Origin: an uncultured Lachnospiraceae bacterium
Lineage (GTDB): Bacteria > Bacillota > Clostridia > Lachnospirales > Lachnospiraceae
DNA: 64,000 nt
Assembly: GCA_910583615.1 (NCBI GenBank)
Contig: CAJTXP010000011.1
Span: 1-64,000 of the forward strand
Reading direction: 5' to 3'
Of the stretch, positions 1 to 8,577 are shown piece by piece; within the stretch, counting starts at the first letter, position 1; every line of letters starts with the position of its first letter. Below the pieces are notes generated by a model. It saw only the letters and a list, made by a program, of their open reading frames with translations. It did not search any database and was not told where the DNA came from. The position numbers and the translations under genes were made by a program.

Positions 1-1
1 G

Positions 2-3000
2 ACGGATTACGACCAGTGGAGCAACCGGATCTTCGAAAAAGACCGAAACGGAAACGTTACCCGCCGCCTGTACGACGGTCTGGGAAGGCTTCTGAAAGAG
101 ACCCTGCCTTCCGGACAGACATGGGAATACCGTTACGGCGGCGGAGCAGAACTGTTGGAAAAAAGAGCCGACACCGGGGAAGAGTTCCATTACGCTTATG
201 ATGAACACGGCTTTGTCATCGAAGAGTCGGAGAAGATCAGGGAAGGAGCGTGGAAACAGAGACAATATCAGAGAGATCCTTACGGGCGTACCATAAGCAT
301 GACCGACAGTCTGGGTCATGTCACCCGTTACCATTATGACAGCCTGGACGGACATCTCCTGCTGGCACCCTCCTGTGTGGAAGACGCACTGGGAGGACAG
401 ACCGTCTACGAATATGACGTCCTCGGGCGCAGGACCTGCATCCGGACGGATATGGGAACCGCAGAGATACGCTATAACCGTCAGAACTATCCCACCTGCG
501 TAAGGGACGGAAACGACAACGAACAGTACAGGACTTATGATAAGATGGGGAACCTCACCGCTCTGTTTCCGCCCGCACAGGGAATGGACGGCCCCTGCTG
601 GACGTACCGGTACGATTTCTTCGACCGGCTGATCGAGACCAGAGACCCCATGGGAAACATCTGGAAAAAAGAACGGAATGTGGCAGGCGACATCCTCTGC
701 GAACAGATGCCGGACGGAAGGGAGATCCGTTATCAGTACGACACCGACAGCCGCAGGATCCGGACAATCTACGCAGACGGTTCCGTAGAACGCTGTTTTT
801 ATGACGGAAACGGGAACCTGATCAAAAAAGTCAGGCCGGAGAACTACGTGGCAGAGACCGACGACGGTATCGGCATCACCTACGTCTACGACAGCATGAA
901 CCGGCTTGTGCAGGTGACGGACGAGGATGGACAGGTTCAACACACCTTCCGATACAGTGCATCCGGCCGTCTGGAAGAAGAGTCTGACGGAGCCGGATAT
1001 GCGACCCTCTATACGTACGACCTCACCGGAAACCGCACCGGGATGTGGGAACCTGTCGAAATGTCGGACGGCGGAGAGATCCTGTACCGGGTCACGCTGT
1101 ACGAATACGACTCCGAGTCCAACAAAATCAGGGAAAAAAGAGGACTGGACAAAGTCCGCGCAGGACAGACTCCCGTGCGGACCCACGAACTCCGCTTCAC
1201 CTACGACGCCCGGAACCGCCTGACCACGGTGGAAGATCCGGAGGGCGCCAGAGCAGAGTACCGCTATAACAGCCTGAATCAGAAAACGTACGAAAGCTTC
1301 CGGATCAGCGAACACGTGGAGCGGGTCATCCGGTACGAATATGACGCTGCGGGGAACCTGATCCGGCGGAGCGAAGGGATCGAAGAACGGTTCCGGAAGC
1401 CCGGCGGCAGTTCCCGCATGGTCTGGTCCGTCACCCGGTACGGGTACGATCCTGCCGGAAACTGCATACACATGGTCAGTCCCAAAGGACATGAGAGAAC
1501 ATGGCAGTACGACATACTGGACCGTGTAACGGAAGAAAAAGAAGAGGATAAAACCGGAGGCATCCACAGAACGGTTCAGTACGAATATGATCCGGCCGGA
1601 AATCTTCTGGTCCGCCGGGACTGCAGTCTGGCCAGGCCCACCGAACGGAGGTTTGACTATGACGGAAAAGACCGTCTGATCCGCCTGACCGATGAAAGCG
1701 GGGCAGTCACCCGCCTGTTCTACGACCGGAACGACCGGATCACAAAAGCGGTGCGCCCGCAGCAGTATGACGCTGTGCGGGATGACGGGGCAGGATTCCG
1801 CTATACCTATGACTGCCGTGACCGTGTGACCCGGATCATCGGCCCGGAGGGAACTGTCCTGCAGGAACAGGCTTACGACAGTTTCGGGAATATCCGGTCA
1901 CAGCTGGACGCACAGCTCGTCCACACCGAATACGAACACAGCCTGTCCGGGGATCTGCTTGCCGTATACCGGGGAAGCCGCAATGCCAAAAAGCGCCGGG
2001 CGGCCCAGAGACTGGATTATGACGCCTGGGGGAACGTGACCGGGGCAACAGACGGGAATGGGAACCGGACGGATTTCGTTCTGGACGGCTGGGGGAGGAT
2101 CCTGGAGATCCATACGCCGGAAGGAGGCGTGGAACACTACACCTACGACTATGCCGGCAACATCACCGGCGCCACAGACGCGAACGGAAACACCATTACT
2201 TACCGCTACAACAGCTTCGGGCAGGTATGGGAGATCCGGGATCCGGAAGGACACAGCGAGTATTTCTACTGCGACGAAGAAGGACGTCAGGAGACGCATG
2301 TCGACCGCAACGGGAACACGGAGCATACCCATTATAACATGGACGGCAATCTGTTCTACCGCCGGTGCGAAGACCGGAACGGAAAACACCCGGTGGTCAG
2401 TCAATACCGGTACCGTCCGGACGGAAGGCTCCGGGAAGCGTCAGGCGGAGGGATCACCTACCAGTATACCTATACGGAAAACGGCCTGCTGAAAAGAAAA
2501 TCCGCAGATGGAGTCCCCCTTCTGGACTACGCCTACGACCGGAACCGCAACCTGTCCGGCCTGACCGACCACACGGGAAGAACGATCCGCTACGCCCATG
2601 ACGCGCTGGACCGTCTGACGCAGGTAACGGAAGGACCGGAGCATGTGCTGGCTTCGTATCACTACCACAAAGGCGGCCCCCTTCAGACGCTGTGTTACGG
2701 AAACGGCCTGCAGACGGAGTATCACTATCAGGAAGACGGAAGTCCCGCAGGTCTTGTGACCATGACGGCACAGGGAAAGGTACTGCTGAATCTCCGTTAC
2801 GCTTATGACGGGAACGGGAACTGCACGGAAAAGAGCGGAGAACCGTATCAGAACACGTACACCTATGACCGGATGAACCGCCTGACCGGATCCATACAGG
2901 ACGGGAAAGGAGTGAGGTATGCCTACGATCCGGCAGGAAACCGACTGAGAAAAGAGACCGGGCAGGAGACGGAAACTTACTGTTACAACGCAAAGAATCA

Positions 3001-4270
3001 GCTGACTGAACGCCATACCCGGGAAGAAGTTATCCGGTACCGCTACGACCCGCAGGGCAACCTTCTGGAAGAGCAGGGGAGAACCGGCAGAAAACAGTAT
3101 ACTTACGATGCGGCCGGACGGCAGATCAGCGTTGCTGTATCTGAATCAGTGCATGGAGCAGACAGAGCGGGAAGGACAGACAGAGCAGAAGGGATAAACC
3201 GGGCAGAAGCATCAGGAAGTGCCGGACATGCATGGAAGCAGCGTTTTTCTCAGCTCAACCGCTATGACGGAGAAAATCTGCGTTATGAGACGGAAGAAAA
3301 CGGGAAAGTCATCCGCTTTCTCTTCGACCGGGGCGAACTGGCGGAGGAAAGACGGGAAGATGATCAGATCCGTTACATAAGAGGATACGATCCGCTGCTC
3401 CTGATACAGGACGGAGAAGAGCAGAGCCGTTTTTCCTTTGTTCAGGACGAGGCGGGAAGCACCCTGTTCCTGCTGGATGAGGCGCGTGAGATCCGGAAGT
3501 CGTACCGATATGACGCCTTCGGATGCATCCTGAAAGAGACGGGAGATATACCTAATCACCTGACTTATACAGGGCAGATATATGACGGAGCCGCCGGACA
3601 GTACTATCTCCGGGCAAGATTCTACAACCCTGTGGTCGGAAGGTTTCTGCAGGAGGATGTGTACCGCGGAGACGGGCTGAACCTGTACGCGTACTGTGCG
3701 AATAACCCGGTGATGTATTATGATCCGAGCGGGTATGCGCAGCTTTGTCCGGGAAGAAAACAAAATCCAGCCAATCAGAGAAAGAATAAAGGCACATTTA
3801 TTGAAGGAATGGATTATGAGGATGCTGTCAGAAACTATGATTACTGGATGGATCATTATGCGGAAAAATATGCGGAGATGGTTAATTCAAACAGAAAATG
3901 GTCATGGGACGAAATTGATGGTGCAGATTTATTGACAGGAACGGAAAAGGGAATCATAAAAAGCAGAGCTATTGAACGTGGTTTAATTCCTGAGGTAAAA
4001 GTGGTGCCAGGAAAACGATATGCTGACTTTGAAGGAGCGGGAGTTGTTATAAGACGGGAAGAACTTCCTGAATCTTATTGGAAGTTAAGAGATAAAACCC
4101 AATTTGATTATCTGGATAAATTAATAGGTGGCAGGCCGGTTAGGACTACATGGCATCATACTGAAATACCAGGAGTAATGGAACTGGTGCCATTTGGAAT
4201 ACACAATGTTTATAATCATAAAGGAGGTGCGAGTTTTGGTCATTGGGCTTATCGAATATTTGGGAGGTAA
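2..4270 (+). CDS. RHS/YD-repeat polymorphic toxin with C-terminal WHH nuclease tip (5' end outside window)
   Basis: The frame is open from base 2, so the true start lies upstream; 1,422 codons are visible. Almost the whole protein is YD repeats (for example YDSLGH, YDPAGN, YDAAGR), which in this family form a cocoon-like shell around the toxin. The RHS core (GQYYLRARFYNPVVGRFLQE, then NLYAYCANNPVMYYDPSG) lies at about 3,590-3,740. After it the base composition turns AT-rich and the last ~175 residues form a variable tip ending in TWHH...ELVPFGIHNVYNHKGG, which matches the WHH class of HNH/endonuclease VII-like nucleases. By family knowledge the tip would be released to cut nucleic acid in a competitor; secretion or contact delivery is inferred. 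A SMI1/KNR4 gene follows directly, as expected for its immunity protein. The nuclease class is called from motif only. Confidence 0.9.
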   Translation, partial: TDYDQWSNRIFEKDRNGNVTRRLYDGLGRLLKETLPSGQTWEYRYGGGAELLEKRADTGEEFHYAYDEHGFVIEESEKIREGAWKQRQYQRDPYGRTISMTDSLGHVTRYHYDSLDGHLLLAPSCVEDALGGQTVYEYDVLGRRTCIRTDMGTAEIRYNRQNYPTCVRDGNDNEQYRTYDKMGNLTALFPPAQGMDGPCWTYRYDFFDRLIETRDPMGNIWKKERNVAGDILCEQMPDGREIRYQYDTDSRRIRTIYADGSVERCFYDGNGNLIKKVRPENYVAETDDGIGITYVYDSMNRLVQVTDEDGQVQHTFRYSASGRLEEESDGAGYATLYTYDLTGNRTGMWEPVEMSDGGEILYRVTLYEYDSESNKIREKRGLDKVRAGQTPVRTHELRFTYDARNRLTTVEDPEGARAEYRYNSLNQKTYESFRISEHVERVIRYEYDAAGNLIRRSEGIEERFRKPGGSSRMVWSVTRYGYDPAGNCIHMVSPKGHERTWQYDILDRVTEEKEEDKTGGIHRTVQYEYDPAGNLLVRRDCSLARPTERRFDYDGKDRLIRLTDESGAVTRLFYDRNDRITKAVRPQQYDAVRDDGAGFRYTYDCRDRVTRIIGPEGTVLQEQAYDSFGNIRSQLDAQLVHTEYEHSLSGDLLAVYRGSRNAKKRRAAQRLDYDAWGNVTGATDGNGNRTDFVLDGWGRILEIHTPEGGVEHYTYDYAGNITGATDANGNTITYRYNSFGQVWEIRDPEGHSEYFYCDEEGRQETHVDRNGNTEHTHYNMDGNLFYRRCEDRNGKHPVVSQYRYRPDGRLREASGGGITYQYTYTENGLLKRKSADGVPLLDYAYDRNRNLSGLTDHTGRTIRYAHDALDRLTQVTEGPEHVLASYHYHKGGPLQTLCYGNGLQTEYHYQEDGSPAGLVTMTAQGKVLLNLRYAYDGNGNCTEKSGEPYQNTYTYDRMNRLTGSIQDGKGVRYAYDPAGNRLRKETGQETETYCYNAKNQLTERHTREEVIRYRYDPQGNLLEEQGRTGRKQYTYDAAGRQISVAVSESVHGADRAGRTDRAEGINRAEASGSAGHAWKQRFSQLNRYDGENLRYETEENGKVIRFLFDRGELAEERREDDQIRYIRGYDPLLLIQDGEEQSRFSFVQDEAGSTLFLLDEAREIRKSYRYDAFGCILKETGDIPNHLTYTGQIYDGAAGQYYLRARFYNPVVGRFLQEDVYRGDGLNLYAYCANNPVMYYDPSGYAQLCPGRKQNPANQRKNKGTFIEGMDYEDAVRNYDYWMDHYAEKYAEMVNSNRKWSWDEIDGADLLTGTEKGIIKSRAIERGLIPEVKVVPGKRYADFEGAGVVIRREELPESYWKLRDKTQFDYLDKLIGGRPVRTTWHHTEIPGVMELVPFGIHNVYNHKGGASFGHWAYRIFGR

Positions 4271-4332
4271 ATAATTGTATTTAAAGTAATGGTGAAACTA
4301 TAAATTTGAAGAAAATAGCAGGAGAATATATA

Positions 4333-4815
4333 ATGAAAATTAACAAAGACAGTATTGTATTTCCATTGCCGACAGATCAGCTGATTGATTCTTTTGAGAA
4401 TTTCTGGAAGGTGAAATTTCCGGAAGATTACAGAGATTTTTTGAAAAAATATAATGGTGCAGTTCCAGAAACTAATGTGTTTACTTTTAAAAGAAGGAAA
4501 TATCTGGTGGAACAGTTTCTGTGTCTGATGGAAAAATCAGCAAGAAATGATGAGAATGGTGAGTATGATATAGGGGTGGTGCTGACCGCCAAAGGCGAGC
4601 TGATGAATGATGAGGAGGATATATTTGGAACAGATATTGTACCGATTGCGTCACTGTCCGGAGATGATTATGTATGTCTGGATTATCATAAGAAAAAACC
4701 GTCTGTTGTGATATGGTATGGCGGAGAATCGGAAGAGTTTCATCCGGTTCTGCGCAAAATAGCAAACAGCTTCAGTGACTTTCTGAATATGATTAATGAG
4801 TCATGGGAGTACTGA
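4333..4815 (+). CDS. SMI1/KNR4 (SUKH) family immunity protein
   Basis: This 160-residue protein has the SUKH layout: an N-terminal FENFWKVKFPEDYRDFLKKYNG segment followed by a DIVPIAS...DYVCLDY strand pair and a C-terminal helix (SFSDFLNMINESWEY). SUKH proteins are typical immunity proteins of contact-dependent and Rhs nucleases. It starts 62 bases after the Rhs stop, so it is probably the cognate antidote for the WHH tip. ATG 4333 is chosen over an in-frame TTG at 4306 because AGGAG lies 8 bases before it. It is as AT-rich as the toxin tip, which fits a tip-immunity pair moving as one module. The pairing is inferred from position. Confidence 0.85.
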   Translation: MKINKDSIVFPLPTDQLIDSFENFWKVKFPEDYRDFLKKYNGAVPETNVFTFKRRKYLVEQFLCLMEKSARNDENGEYDIGVVLTAKGELMNDEEDIFGTDIVPIASLSGDDYVCLDYHKKKPSVVIWYGGESEEFHPVLRKIANSFSDFLNMINESWEY

Positions 4816-4998
4816 TGATTCAAAACTCTGTTTGCAGCATTTGAGAAATGATGTAAACATTCTCTTACGGGAAACGTCAGGCTGAAGGATCACCTGCGTA
4901 AGAGGTTTCCTGTAGATAAAATGGGGAGCAGGGAAAACAGTCAAAAAGAATCCATCCTTTTTCCTGCATCCTCATTTTAACTATAGCAATCCAACAAA

Positions 4999-5589
4999 TT
5001 ATTGCACATAATTACATGAACGAAACCACCCTGAACAATCCGAAGGACGGACAGTTGAAAATGCCTTTTCTATTGCGCCCGGTAATTCTGACGCAGTACG
5101 GACTTTCACTTTTCTCAAATATGCTTTGATCTTTGACCACATTTTTTCAATCGGGTTCAGATCCGGGCTGTAAGGCGGAAGATAAAGATATCTGATTCCT
5201 GATGAGTCCAGAATCCCTTTGACCACTTTCGCATGATGGGAGCGCATATTATCCATAATAATGATGTCATTTCCTGACAATGTCGGCAGTAAAATGTTTT
5301 CCAGATATTCTGCAAAGCGTTCCGCTGTAGTACCGCCCTGATAAACCGTATGGGCCGTCTTTCCGTCCAGACATATGGATGACAGGATCGTGGTGCTGTA
5401 CGGCGTATTTACAGGCGCACTGTCCACTGCACGCTCACTGGTTTTCGAACGGGCGTAACGCCTTGTCATATTCGTGTTGACGCCGCTTTCATCCAGAAAT
5501 ACCAGGTTATTTACGCCTCTCTCCGGTATATGTTTTTTCCATGCTTCCCTTTTGACCCTGACATCGGGGACGCTCCTGTTCGGAAGCAT
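4999..5589 (-). CDS. IS630 transposase, C-terminal DDE catalytic half (OrfB)
   Basis: This frame has the RNase H-like DDE catalytic domain: LVFLDESG gives the first Asp, IIIMDNMRSHH the second, and YSPDLNPIEKMWSKIKAY the Glu within the usual IS630 motif. Meaningful homology begins around RPDVRVKREAWKKHI, which follows directly on OrfA's ERP in a +1 relationship. The listed start is only the first in-frame ATG after the previous stop and has no convincing ribosome site. The protein is therefore probably made by frameshifting, or the transposase has been inactivated by a one-base change. Confidence 0.85.
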   Translation of the reverse strand: MLPNRSVPDVRVKREAWKKHIPERGVNNLVFLDESGVNTNMTRRYARSKTSERAVDSAPVNTPYSTTILSSICLDGKTAHTVYQGGTTAERFAEYLENILLPTLSGNDIIIMDNMRSHHAKVVKGILDSSGIRYLYLPPYSPDLNPIEKMWSKIKAYLRKVKVRTASELPGAIEKAFSTVRPSDCSGWFRSCNYVQ

Positions 5590-5926
5590 GGAGGGACTTC
5601 TTTTTATAAACGTATCCGAGTTTCAGGACTGCTTTGCGGACGGTTTCATCACTTACCTGTAACTGGAGTTTTTCCCGTATTTCATGGACTGTAATATCGG
5701 ACTGTTCCTGTATCAGCCGGTCGATATTGTGAATATCCGTCTGACTCAGGGCAGGTTTACGCCCACGCAGAGAAACCCTGGTTTCCACAGAGCCGGTTTC
5801 CCGCATTCTTTTTTCCAGACGGTAAACCGTGCTGGTATTTACGGAAAAGCATTCTGCAACTTCCTTTGCATTATGGGTTTTGTTCCAGGCTTCAATAAGT
5901 AGTTTTCGTGTTTCATTATGTAGCAT
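5507..5926 (-). CDS. IS630 transposase, N-terminal helix-turn-helix half (OrfA)
   Basis: This 139-residue frame holds the DNA-binding half of an IS630 transposase: HNAKEVAECFSVNTSTVYRL is the first helix-turn-helix, followed by an RGRKPALS linker and a second helical region (DITVHEIREKLQLQVSDETV). ATG 5926 is preferred to GTG 5935 because AGGAGG lies 8 bases upstream of it. Its useful homology ends near SLHASEQERP; the remaining ~20 residues are out of frame. It overlaps the catalytic half over 5507-5589. See the next entry and the finding on the CCCC run. Confidence 0.85.
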   Translation of the reverse strand: MLHNETRKLLIEAWNKTHNAKEVAECFSVNTSTVYRLEKRMRETGSVETRVSLRGRKPALSQTDIHNIDRLIQEQSDITVHEIREKLQLQVSDETVRKAVLKLGYVYKKKSLHASEQERPRCQGQKGSMEKTYTGERRK

Positions 5927-6043
5927 AGCAATCACCTCCTGACTCTATCATAACCCCTATGTCAAGTAAGTGCTGTATTATCTTGGATTGCTATAAAATA
6001 TTTTAGACATTGAATTAATAAAAAGGAATGGAGAGGAACAAAA

Positions 6044-6379
6044 ATGAGTAAAGAATTACCGTTTGAAGAGTTTGCAGATTCACAGAATGCAATACGGGAG
6101 TATATACATTCTGGTGCAGGTCACTGGGGAACTCACAAAGCAGAAGTTACAGTATTGCGTGATGGAAAGACTGTATTTAAAAATACAGTTTCCGTAGTGT
6201 CATTGATCGAGACCAATGAATCTTTTGTAGAGGTCGTATGGCCGGAGAAAGAAGAGGGGGAATATTTTGGAAAATATTCCAACACTTATCAAAATTTTGA
6301 ATATGATGATGGAGTTCTTAAGATAAGATGTCAGGACAGGGAAAGAAATAACATAGTGATATTGATAGAATCTCTGTGA
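6044..6379 (+). CDS. Hypothetical protein, possible orphan immunity protein
   Basis: This 111-residue soluble protein has no signal peptide or membrane segment. It looks like an all-beta fold: alternating strands such as KAEVTVLRDGKTVFKNTVSVVSL and a C-terminal NNIVILIESL, with an acidic middle (WPEKEEGEYF). A GGAGAGG ribosome site lies 6-7 bases before ATG 6044. I do not recognise the family. It sits in an Rhs tip/immunity island, is small and AT-rich, and lies next to a RES-like gene, so an immunity role is plausible but unproven. Confidence 0.6.
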   Translation: MSKELPFEEFADSQNAIREYIHSGAGHWGTHKAEVTVLRDGKTVFKNTVSVVSLIETNESFVEVVWPEKEEGEYFGKYSNTYQNFEYDDGVLKIRCQDRERNNIVILIESL

Positions 6380-6497
6380 GTTATCCTGCAGATTTACTAT
6401 AATATTTTTTAGTTTGATATATGTGTTCTCAAGAACAATATATAGATATGAATTTATTTTAAGCGTAAAAAATATAAGGGACAGTAAAGAGGAACAT

Positions 6498-7340
6498 ATG
6501 ACCTGTAATTTACATGAAATCATTCGCAGGTATACCTTGCCTGTAGCACGACAAAATGAGCCGGTAATCCATTTTCTGCCAAAGTATTATGACAGACTCT
6601 TAAAAGAACTCACCGATTCTGCGAAGGCTGGCTTTGACGATTTTCCTGGACCTTTTTATCAGAAACTGGAAGCGGATATTATTCCGAAAATGAAAGATCA
6701 GTGCAGGTTGATAGCAGAGGTACTGGAATTTGACCAGGCACGTCAGTACGGTAAAAAATTTGAAAAGTTCGATGAGCTGATGCAGATGCTGCGTCAGTAT
6801 GGAGCGCTCAGATACATTTCAACAGGTGATAATACTGCACTGGTCAGAATTCGGAAGGGAGAAGGTCCGTATGAACGAAAAAATTTATTTCACATCCCGT
6901 ATCATCTGAGAGCGTCTGCCTCTGCACAGAGATTCAGTATTCCCGGAACTCCCGCTTTATATCTGTCCATATATCCGGGAATAAAACTTCTTTCGGAAGA
7001 TGCACCTGAATTATCATGGATTGAATGCGGGATGCCCAGGGTATATCATGTCTGCCTGTTTCAGCCGCAGCAGAAACTGAATTTTTTACATCTGGCTAAA
7101 AAAGGTACCATTTACCTCTGGGAATATGACAATGCAAACTGTGAGGAGCGTAAGGAAGACAGGATGGAGGCAATCGAACAGTATCTGCTTACTCTTCCCT
7201 TAAGAATTGCCTGCTTTATTGGTATAGAAGACAGGTTTTCCGGAAGCAGTGTGTATTATTATGAAGAATATGTCATTTATCAGCTGCTGACAGAATGGAT
7301 TCAGCCCGACCGGGGATTTCGATGCCGACAATGGATATGA
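6498..7340 (+). CDS. RES-domain-like protein (putative NAD-targeting toxin family), likely 3' frameshifted
   Basis: Residues ~110-265 resemble the RES fold: LVRIRKG, then FHIPYHLR, QRFSIPGTPALYL, ELSWIECG, and EEYVIYQLLTEWI near the end. RES toxins degrade NAD+, usually paired with an Xre antitoxin, but no Xre gene is adjacent here. The N-terminal ~110 residues are helical and unrecognised. ATG 6498 is chosen over upstream in-frame starts because GAGGA lies 5 bases before it. The frame ends at 7340 with an odd tail (PDRGFRCRQWI), while the next frame (7402-7842) is open back to 7291. This suggests one longer gene broken by an indel. Its substrate and mode of action are unknown. Confidence 0.6.
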   Translation: MTCNLHEIIRRYTLPVARQNEPVIHFLPKYYDRLLKELTDSAKAGFDDFPGPFYQKLEADIIPKMKDQCRLIAEVLEFDQARQYGKKFEKFDELMQMLRQYGALRYISTGDNTALVRIRKGEGPYERKNLFHIPYHLRASASAQRFSIPGTPALYLSIYPGIKLLSEDAPELSWIECGMPRVYHVCLFQPQQKLNFLHLAKKGTIYLWEYDNANCEERKEDRMEAIEQYLLTLPLRIACFIGIEDRFSGSSVYYYEEYVIYQLLTEWIQPDRGFRCRQWI

Positions 7341-7401
7341 TAAAAGACTCACAAAAATATTCAAACTGTCCGAACCTGAAAAAATTAACATATCTGAACG
7401 G

Positions 7402-7842
7402 ATGAAAGGTGTGGAGGATAAGATCAGTGAAGTTTATAAATATACGAAAAAACTGAAAGCAATATTGGCCATATCTAATGCAAGCGGACGCCATCCTTAC
7501 CGTCGTCTGGCGGCTCTGTGTGATTCTTTTTGCTCGATACATACAGTATTGAAAAATGGAAAGGAATCCAGTATAGCATTTCCATTTCAACAGTTGGATA
7601 CTCTCTGTCAGATATCCATATTGCTCAGTACGTCAATAAGCAATGTCTGGTCGGCAGATGAATGGATCCGGCTGCATAAAGGTTATGAAGGTGATACGAC
7701 TTTGACGGAAAATGATGCACAGATTATTCTGGAAGGATTCTGCAATGCCAGTCTGGAATTTCAGGTATTGAGAAATGCGCTTTATCCGAAGCTGACGGAA
7801 ACAGGCATATTTGGCAGACCGGATTATCAGTTCATCGTATGA
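7402..7842 (+). CDS. Hypothetical protein, possibly the frameshifted C-terminal part of the RES-like gene
   Basis: This 146-residue helical protein has no recognisable domain, signal peptide or membrane segment. ATG 7402 is the only ATG/GTG/TTG start in the open stretch that runs back to 7291, and no ribosome site precedes it. The upstream in-frame residues (GDFDADNGYDKRLTKIF) look coding and overlap the end of the RES-like frame by about 50 bases. The simplest reading is a single-base indel splitting one gene, so that this is its C-terminal domain. The alternative is an independent partner or immunity gene with a non-standard start. A terminator hairpin follows at 7905. Confidence 0.5.
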   Translation: MKGVEDKISEVYKYTKKLKAILAISNASGRHPYRRLAALCDSFCSIHTVLKNGKESSIAFPFQQLDTLCQISILLSTSISNVWSADEWIRLHKGYEGDTTLTENDAQIILEGFCNASLEFQVLRNALYPKLTETGIFGRPDYQFIV

Positions 7843-7904
7843 TTTATATTTCAGAGAAGAAATAAGAGTACTGGTATGAACTTTTTAGTAACCTGAAATT
7901 TACT

Positions 7905-7943
7905 AAAACGGCAGTTGGCCTGTGTCTGGGAACTGCCGTTTTT
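7905..7943 (+). terminator. Intrinsic terminator after the RES-like module
   Basis: AAACGGCAGTT (7905-7915) pairs perfectly with AACTGCCGTTT (7931-7941), leaving a 15-base loop and a T run. It closes the transcription unit of the orphan toxin/immunity genes. Confidence 0.8.
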
Positions 7944-7947
7944 GTAA

Positions 7948-8184
7948 TGCCTGGCCTTCTCCTACACGGAGGACGGACTTTCCCGGATCGTAACGCCTCT
8001 GAACAACGTGCTGGAGGTGGAGAGCAGAAAAGGCCGGCTCCTGCAGATCACGGATGAGATCGGACGCCGGACCCAGTACTGGTACGCCGAAGACCTGCTG
8101 ACGGACGTGGTGCACACCGACGAAGGCATCACCCAAGTAAATCAGAAATCTGGGTTACACTTGATAAATATAATATTTGTTTGA
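7948..8184 (+). pseudogene. RHS-repeat protein fragment
   Basis: Translated in the frame of 7954, this stretch reads FSYTEDGLSRIVTPLNN, then GRLLQITDEIGRRTQYWYAE, then LLTDVVHTDEG. These are RHS/YD-type repeats in GC-rich codons like the Rhs gene at the start of the window. It has no start codon or ribosome site, begins just after a terminator, and similarity stops near 8135, where AT-rich sequence begins; the frame then closes at 8184. It is a remnant of an Rhs gene left after deletion or tip recombination. Confidence 0.75.
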
Positions 8185-8408
8185 AATTATTGATGTTTGA
8201 TTTTATGAAACGATTAGAAGAAGAGATGAGGCTGGATATTACTGTTGACAAAATACCGGGAAATCAAAGAATATTTGTTATAAATTCAGATTATGGTTTG
8301 GAAACAGTGAATTATATTGAAAGGTTTATAGACGAATGGAATATTGGAATCAGTAAAAATACGGTTTCTGATTCTGATATTATTCCAGATGAAATATGGT
8401 ATAAATGA
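8136..8408 (+). pseudogene. 5'-truncated AT-rich gene fragment (immunity-like)
   Basis: The frame that ends at 8408 is open back to the RHS junction near 8136 and reads as plausible protein from there (EIWVTLDKYNICLKLL, then MKRLEEEMRLDITVDKIPG, ending DIIPDEIWYK). The possible starts (TTG 8181, ATG 8193, ATG 8205) lack ribosome sites. It appears to be the C-terminal ~90 residues of a small acidic protein, probably an immunity gene whose front was lost when it was joined to the RHS fragment. The family is not recognised. Confidence 0.5.
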
Positions 8409-8477
8409 TTTTTATTTTACATCTGAAGTGAAGCTGGAAAAACAGGATGTGGGCGTTTTTGTTTCTTATTTCACTTA

Positions 8478-8502
8478 TTAAGCAGGAAAGATTTGCCGAT
8501 AT
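8478..8502 (+). promoter_or_regulatory. Possible sigma-28 (flagellar-class) promoter for the chemotaxis receptor
   Basis: GCCGATAT at 8495-8502 matches the sigma-28 -10 element (GCCGATAA). The TTAA/ATTA at 8477-8481 is a weak -35 at 13-14 bases. Chemotaxis receptors are classic sigma-28 targets, which supports the call. It lies 75 bases before the gene start. Confidence 0.5.
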
Positions 8503-8577
8503 AAATTTCAGAATACTGTGCGGAAAACCATTTTTTACAATCGGCAGTTACAGATCACAAAAAAGGAGAGCAGAGGT

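Larger units (their letters stand above)
4984..5993 (-). mobile_element. IS630-family insertion sequence
   Basis: The element is about 1,010 bp. Both ends carry the inverted repeat TAGCAATCCAA (4984-4994 and the complement at 5983-5993), with weaker similarity further in. Each end is flanked by TA (4982-4983 and 5994-5995), the target duplication expected for IS630/Tc1/mariner elements. It carries two minus-strand frames that together make one transposase. It landed between the SMI1 gene and another immunity-like gene and breaks no recognisable gene. Confidence 0.9.

Noticed and set aside
4862..4904. CTCTTACG/CGTAAGAG inverted repeat after the SMI1 gene
   Set aside because: The 8-bp stem has a 27-base loop and no T run; it is too weak to call a terminator or element, and nothing else supports a feature in 4816-4983.
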